From the NCBI GenBank assembly GCA_017548245.1, contig JAFYMU010000114.1, positions 1 to 14,686 on the forward strand: a DNA stretch of 14,686 nt, given 5' to 3'. Under the pieces are notes generated by a model. That model did no database searches and was not told where the DNA came from. It saw only the letters and a list, made by a program, of their open reading frames with translations. This DNA is from Kiritimatiellia bacterium. GTDB taxonomy: Bacteria; Verrucomicrobiota; Kiritimatiellia; RFP12; DVOR01. The position numbers were made by a program, and so were the translations under genes. Of this stretch, positions 12,435-14,686 are shown piece by piece. The stretch's first letter is position 1, and each line of letters starts with the position of its first letter.

Positions 12435-14423
12435 TTAAGCTTGCTGATTTTGGATGTCGCAGAGTTTGCGATAGATGCCACCCTTTTCGTACAACTCGTC
12501 ATGGGTGCCACGTTCGGCAATCACGCCATGATCAAGGACGAGGATGCAATCAGCTTGGCGAATGGTCGAAAGACGGTGGGCGATCGCAAAGATGGTGCGA
12601 TCCTTCATCAAATTGTTAATAGCGGCCTGCACCTGCTGTTCGGTCACGGTGTCCAGTGCGCTGGTGGCTTCGTCCAAAATCAAAATCGGCGGGTTCTTCA
12701 AGATGGCGCGTGCAATGGCCACACGCTGACGTTCGCCACCGCTGAGCACAAAGCCCTTTTCACCCACGATACGCTGATAACCTTCGGGGTGGGAGACGAT
12801 AAAGTCGTGTGCATTCGCAAGCTTGGCAGCGGCTTCAATGGCTTCCTGCGTAGCATTCGGCGTGCCGTAGGCGATGTTTTCGGCAATGGTGGTGTTGAAC
12901 AAGAGCGGTTCTTGGGTGACCGAACCAATGATGTCGCGCAAGTCGGCAATGCGATAATCGCGCAAATCGTGGTCGTCCAACGTGATATTGCCTTCGGAGA
13001 CATCGTAGAAGCGAGCCAAGAGGTTGGCCAACGTACTCTTGCCGCTACCTGTGGAACCCACGGCTGCGAACATTTGGCCCGGCTTGATGGTGAAGGTGGC
13101 ATCCTTAATGATGTAACCCTTTTCAGGCGTGTAACCAAAGGAGACGTTGTTGAAGGTGAGACCCTTGGAGAACTGCTTCAAGGGGAGGGCGTCAGGCTTT
13201 TCAATCAATTCCTGGTGGACGTCCAACAAGGAGAAGATACGTTGCAATGCGGCACTACCATTTTCGAGTGCGACCTGTAAGCGGCCCAACTGTTTCATCG
13301 GCTTGTACAAAATCAAGAAGGGCGGAATCAACGGGATGATTTCAGAGAGGCCGTGACCTGTCGAGAGGCAGTAGGCCACAAAGACGGCGGCCAAAATGAA
13401 GGCCACGGTTTCGGTCAAGGGACCCACCAAAATGCCCCAACGCGTTGCGCGCATGCACATCTTGAAGGCCTTTTGGTTGTATTGCTGATACTTTTCGACT
13501 TCAAGGGCTTCGGTGTGATAGGCCTTCACCACCTTGATGCAGGTGAGGTTTTCATGGAAGCGCGAACCAATCCCTGCGCTTTGTTCCATCAAACGCTTCG
13601 ACCACGTGCGGATTTGCTTACCGATCCAAACGATCGGCAACATGCACAACGGGAAACCGACCACGGCAATCAAGAGCAACGAAACCATTTCGTTCTGGAT
13701 TGCGAAGTAGCAGATGAAGAGGATTGCGGTTAAAATTTCAAAGGGCGCGCGGCAGATGTCGCTCATGGTCTGGCTAATCAACGTGCGGATGATTTCAGGA
13801 TCACCCGTTGCGCGGCTCATCAAACGGCCCACATCGCTACGACCATGGAAGGCCAAGGACTGGTCTTGCAAGTGCTTGAACATGGCATTGCGCACGTCCA
13901 TCACCACGCGCATGCCGGCCTTCGTGAGATAGTACTGGTTGAGATACTGCGTCACCATCTTCAACAAGACGGCTGCGGCAATGAGAAGCGAGAAAACGAA
14001 GAGTGTTGCGGCAGGGCCTTCAATGCCCACCTTGCTCAAGTACTGCGTGGCTAAATCAATGTACTTCTGATATTTTTCAGCATCTTTTTTGCTTTGGCGT
14101 TCCAACTTCGATGCTTTGGGGGCGGTCGCTTCAACGGTGACAGGGGCTGCTGCAACGGGTTCGGCAGGTTGCACAACCTGTGTGGTGGCGGCATCACTTG
14201 CGGCCTGAACGCCATTAATCATGGGCTGGATAACAGAGAAGAGGGGTGCCCAAGCACCACCGGTGACCATACCCAAGAACGCGCCTGTAAAGATCAACCC
14301 CTTGTAGCGACGCGCAAACGACCAGAGGCGATGATAAACCTCTTTTCCCGTATATTCACGGTCAAACCATTCTTGGTTTCCAGACACTGCAGGTGCGGTG
14401 GTGGCTCGCGCTTTTTTGGACAT
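12435..14423 (-). CDS. MsbA-type ABC exporter (fused membrane and ATPase domains)
   Basis: This 662-residue half-transporter starts at the ATG at 14423 (GGAG site 9 bases upstream). The frame extends to 14501 but that part covers a hairpin and lacks support. Membrane helices span about residues 42-390. The C-terminal ATPase has Walker A GSTGSGKST (Lys462), Q-loop VTQEPLLF, signature LSGGE (Ser561), Walker B ILILDE (Asp584, Glu585) and H-loop His616 in AHRLST, so it should be active as a homodimer. The overall type is that of lipid A/lipid flippases such as MsbA, though peptide or drug export is possible. Residues 74-120, between the first two helices, form an Ala/Pro/Val-rich then Lys-rich insertion that most relatives lack; by topology it faces the periplasm. 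The protease gene follows after 30 bases. Confidence 0.92.
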   Translation of the reverse strand: MSKKARATTAPAVSGNQEWFDREYTGKEVYHRLWSFARRYKGLIFTGAFLGMVTGGAWAPLFSVIQPMINGVQAASDAATTQVVQPAEPVAAAPVTVEATAPKASKLERQSKKDAEKYQKYIDLATQYLSKVGIEGPAATLFVFSLLIAAAVLLKMVTQYLNQYYLTKAGMRVVMDVRNAMFKHLQDQSLAFHGRSDVGRLMSRATGDPEIIRTLISQTMSDICRAPFEILTAILFICYFAIQNEMVSLLLIAVVGFPLCMLPIVWIGKQIRTWSKRLMEQSAGIGSRFHENLTCIKVVKAYHTEALEVEKYQQYNQKAFKMCMRATRWGILVGPLTETVAFILAAVFVAYCLSTGHGLSEIIPLIPPFLILYKPMKQLGRLQVALENGSAALQRIFSLLDVHQELIEKPDALPLKQFSKGLTFNNVSFGYTPEKGYIIKDATFTIKPGQMFAAVGSTGSGKSTLANLLARFYDVSEGNITLDDHDLRDYRIADLRDIIGSVTQEPLLFNTTIAENIAYGTPNATQEAIEAAAKLANAHDFIVSHPEGYQRIVGEKGFVLSGGERQRVAIARAILKNPPILILDEATSALDTVTEQQVQAAINNLMKDRTIFAIAHRLSTIRQADCILVLDHGVIAERGTHDELYEKGGIYRKLCDIQNQQA

Positions 14424-14473
14424 AGTGGAGAACTCCGGAATAATGAAGAGGAAAAGAGGGTTTATTACTGCAA

Positions 14474-14504
14474 CACGTGTTGCGCGTTTTTCGCACAACA
14501 CGTG
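14474..14504. repeat. Hairpin in the leader of the ABC exporter gene
   Basis: CACGTGTTG (14474-14482) pairs with CAACACGTG (14496-14504). GCG/CGC pair further in, across a C-A mismatch, around a 5-base loop of T (A on the minus strand). It lies 51 bases upstream of the exporter ATG. No U-tract follows on the minus strand, so it is probably not a plain terminator. Confidence 0.55.
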
Positions 14505-14512
14505 ACAATAAG

Positions 14513-14542
14513 GCGGCCGTCACGGAACCCCGCAACGGCCGC
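14513..14542 (-). terminator. GC-rich hairpin after accB, weak terminator candidate
   Basis: GCGGCCGT (14513-14520) pairs with ACGGCCGC (14535-14542), and CGG/CCG inside may extend it. It starts 6 bases after the accB stop. The following minus-strand bases (CTTATTGT) are only moderately T-rich, so termination may be partial. Confidence 0.45.
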
Positions 14543-14548
14543 TGTGGA

Positions 14549-14686
14549 TTATTCGATTTCAGCGATGGGGCTGCCCTTGGTGACGTTTTCACCAGGCTGG
14601 ACCAAGAAGCGCACGATCTTGCAATCTTCCGTAGCCTTCACCGGGTTGAAAAGCTTCATTGCTTCGAGCACGCAAACGCCGTCGCC
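14549..14686 (-). CDS. accB: Biotin carboxyl carrier protein of acetyl-CoA carboxylase, C-terminal end (5' truncated)
   Basis: The minus-strand frame is open from the window edge to TAA at 14549-14551 and gives the last 45 residues. It shows the biotinyl-domain signature VLEAMKLFN, with biotinylated Lys at visible residue 11, then FLVQPGENVTKGSPIAEIE. This is the standard end of BCCP, which carries carboxybiotin between biotin carboxylase and carboxyltransferase in fatty acid synthesis. A biotin subunit of a decarboxylase or another carboxylase would look similar over this short stretch; the KLFN continuation and the ending favour BCCP. The exporter gene lies downstream on the same strand. 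Confidence 0.85.
   Translation of the reverse strand, partial: GDGVCVLEAMKLFNPVKATEDCKIVRFLVQPGENVTKGSPIAEIE

Noticed and set aside
14424..14501. 26-residue N-terminal extension of the ABC exporter
   Set aside because: It would be translated across the CACGTGTTG hairpin and looks unlike exporter N-termini. The ATG at 14423 has a ribosome site.

Overview
This is a bacterial window of about 50% GC with compact genes and short gaps. It carries part of a biotin carboxyl carrier, a Tricorn-type protease, an MsbA-type exporter, and a dual-domain sialate O-acetylesterase. Two of the proteins have clear signal peptides and the exporter points to a Gram-negative cell envelope. Gene content and protein style hint at a gut-associated member of the PVC group (Verrucomicrobiota, Kiritimatiellota or Lentisphaerota). 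That placement is an impression only, because there is no rRNA or other marker gene here.

Layout. (1) 1-2702, plus strand: the end of a membrane transporter, a secreted beta-sandwich protein of unknown function, and a secreted two-domain SGNH/sialate O-acetylesterase closed by a strong terminator. (2) 2703-3460: a gene-free stretch of about 760 bp rich in inverted repeats, including a perfect 14-bp pair 308 bp apart. (3) 3461-8449: an RNA-repair locus. The sigma-54 activator rtcR (plus) is divergent from a minus-strand unit of a small coiled-coil gene, a candidate structured RNA ending in an intrinsic terminator, rtcA and rtcB. A textbook -24/-12 promoter, TGGCACG-N4-TTGC, lies in front of the unit. 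(4) 8471-14686, minus strand: the 3' end of accB, an MsbA-like ABC exporter, a Tricorn-like S41 protease and panD, closed by a terminator shared with rtcR.

How the genes work together. RtcR pairs a CARF-type sensor domain with an AAA+ sigma-54 activator domain. In known systems it responds to damaged RNA ends, such as cleaved tRNA carrying a 2',3'-cyclic phosphate. Here it would switch on the divergent unit. RtcA (RNA 3'-phosphate cyclase) and RtcB (3'-phosphate/5'-OH RNA ligase) are the repair enzymes. Between the coiled-coil gene and rtcA lies a segment that folds by hand into a four-way junction of four helices, with two pairs of helices directly abutting. A 12-bp GC-rich hairpin with a U-rich tail follows, just before rtcA. 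This could be a small RNA made and terminated inside the repair operon, analogous to the Y-like RNAs of the Salmonella rsr-yrlBA-rtcBA operon. It could also be a leader that attenuates rtcAB, or both. It is the most interesting part of the window. No Ro60 (rsr) or archease gene is visible here.
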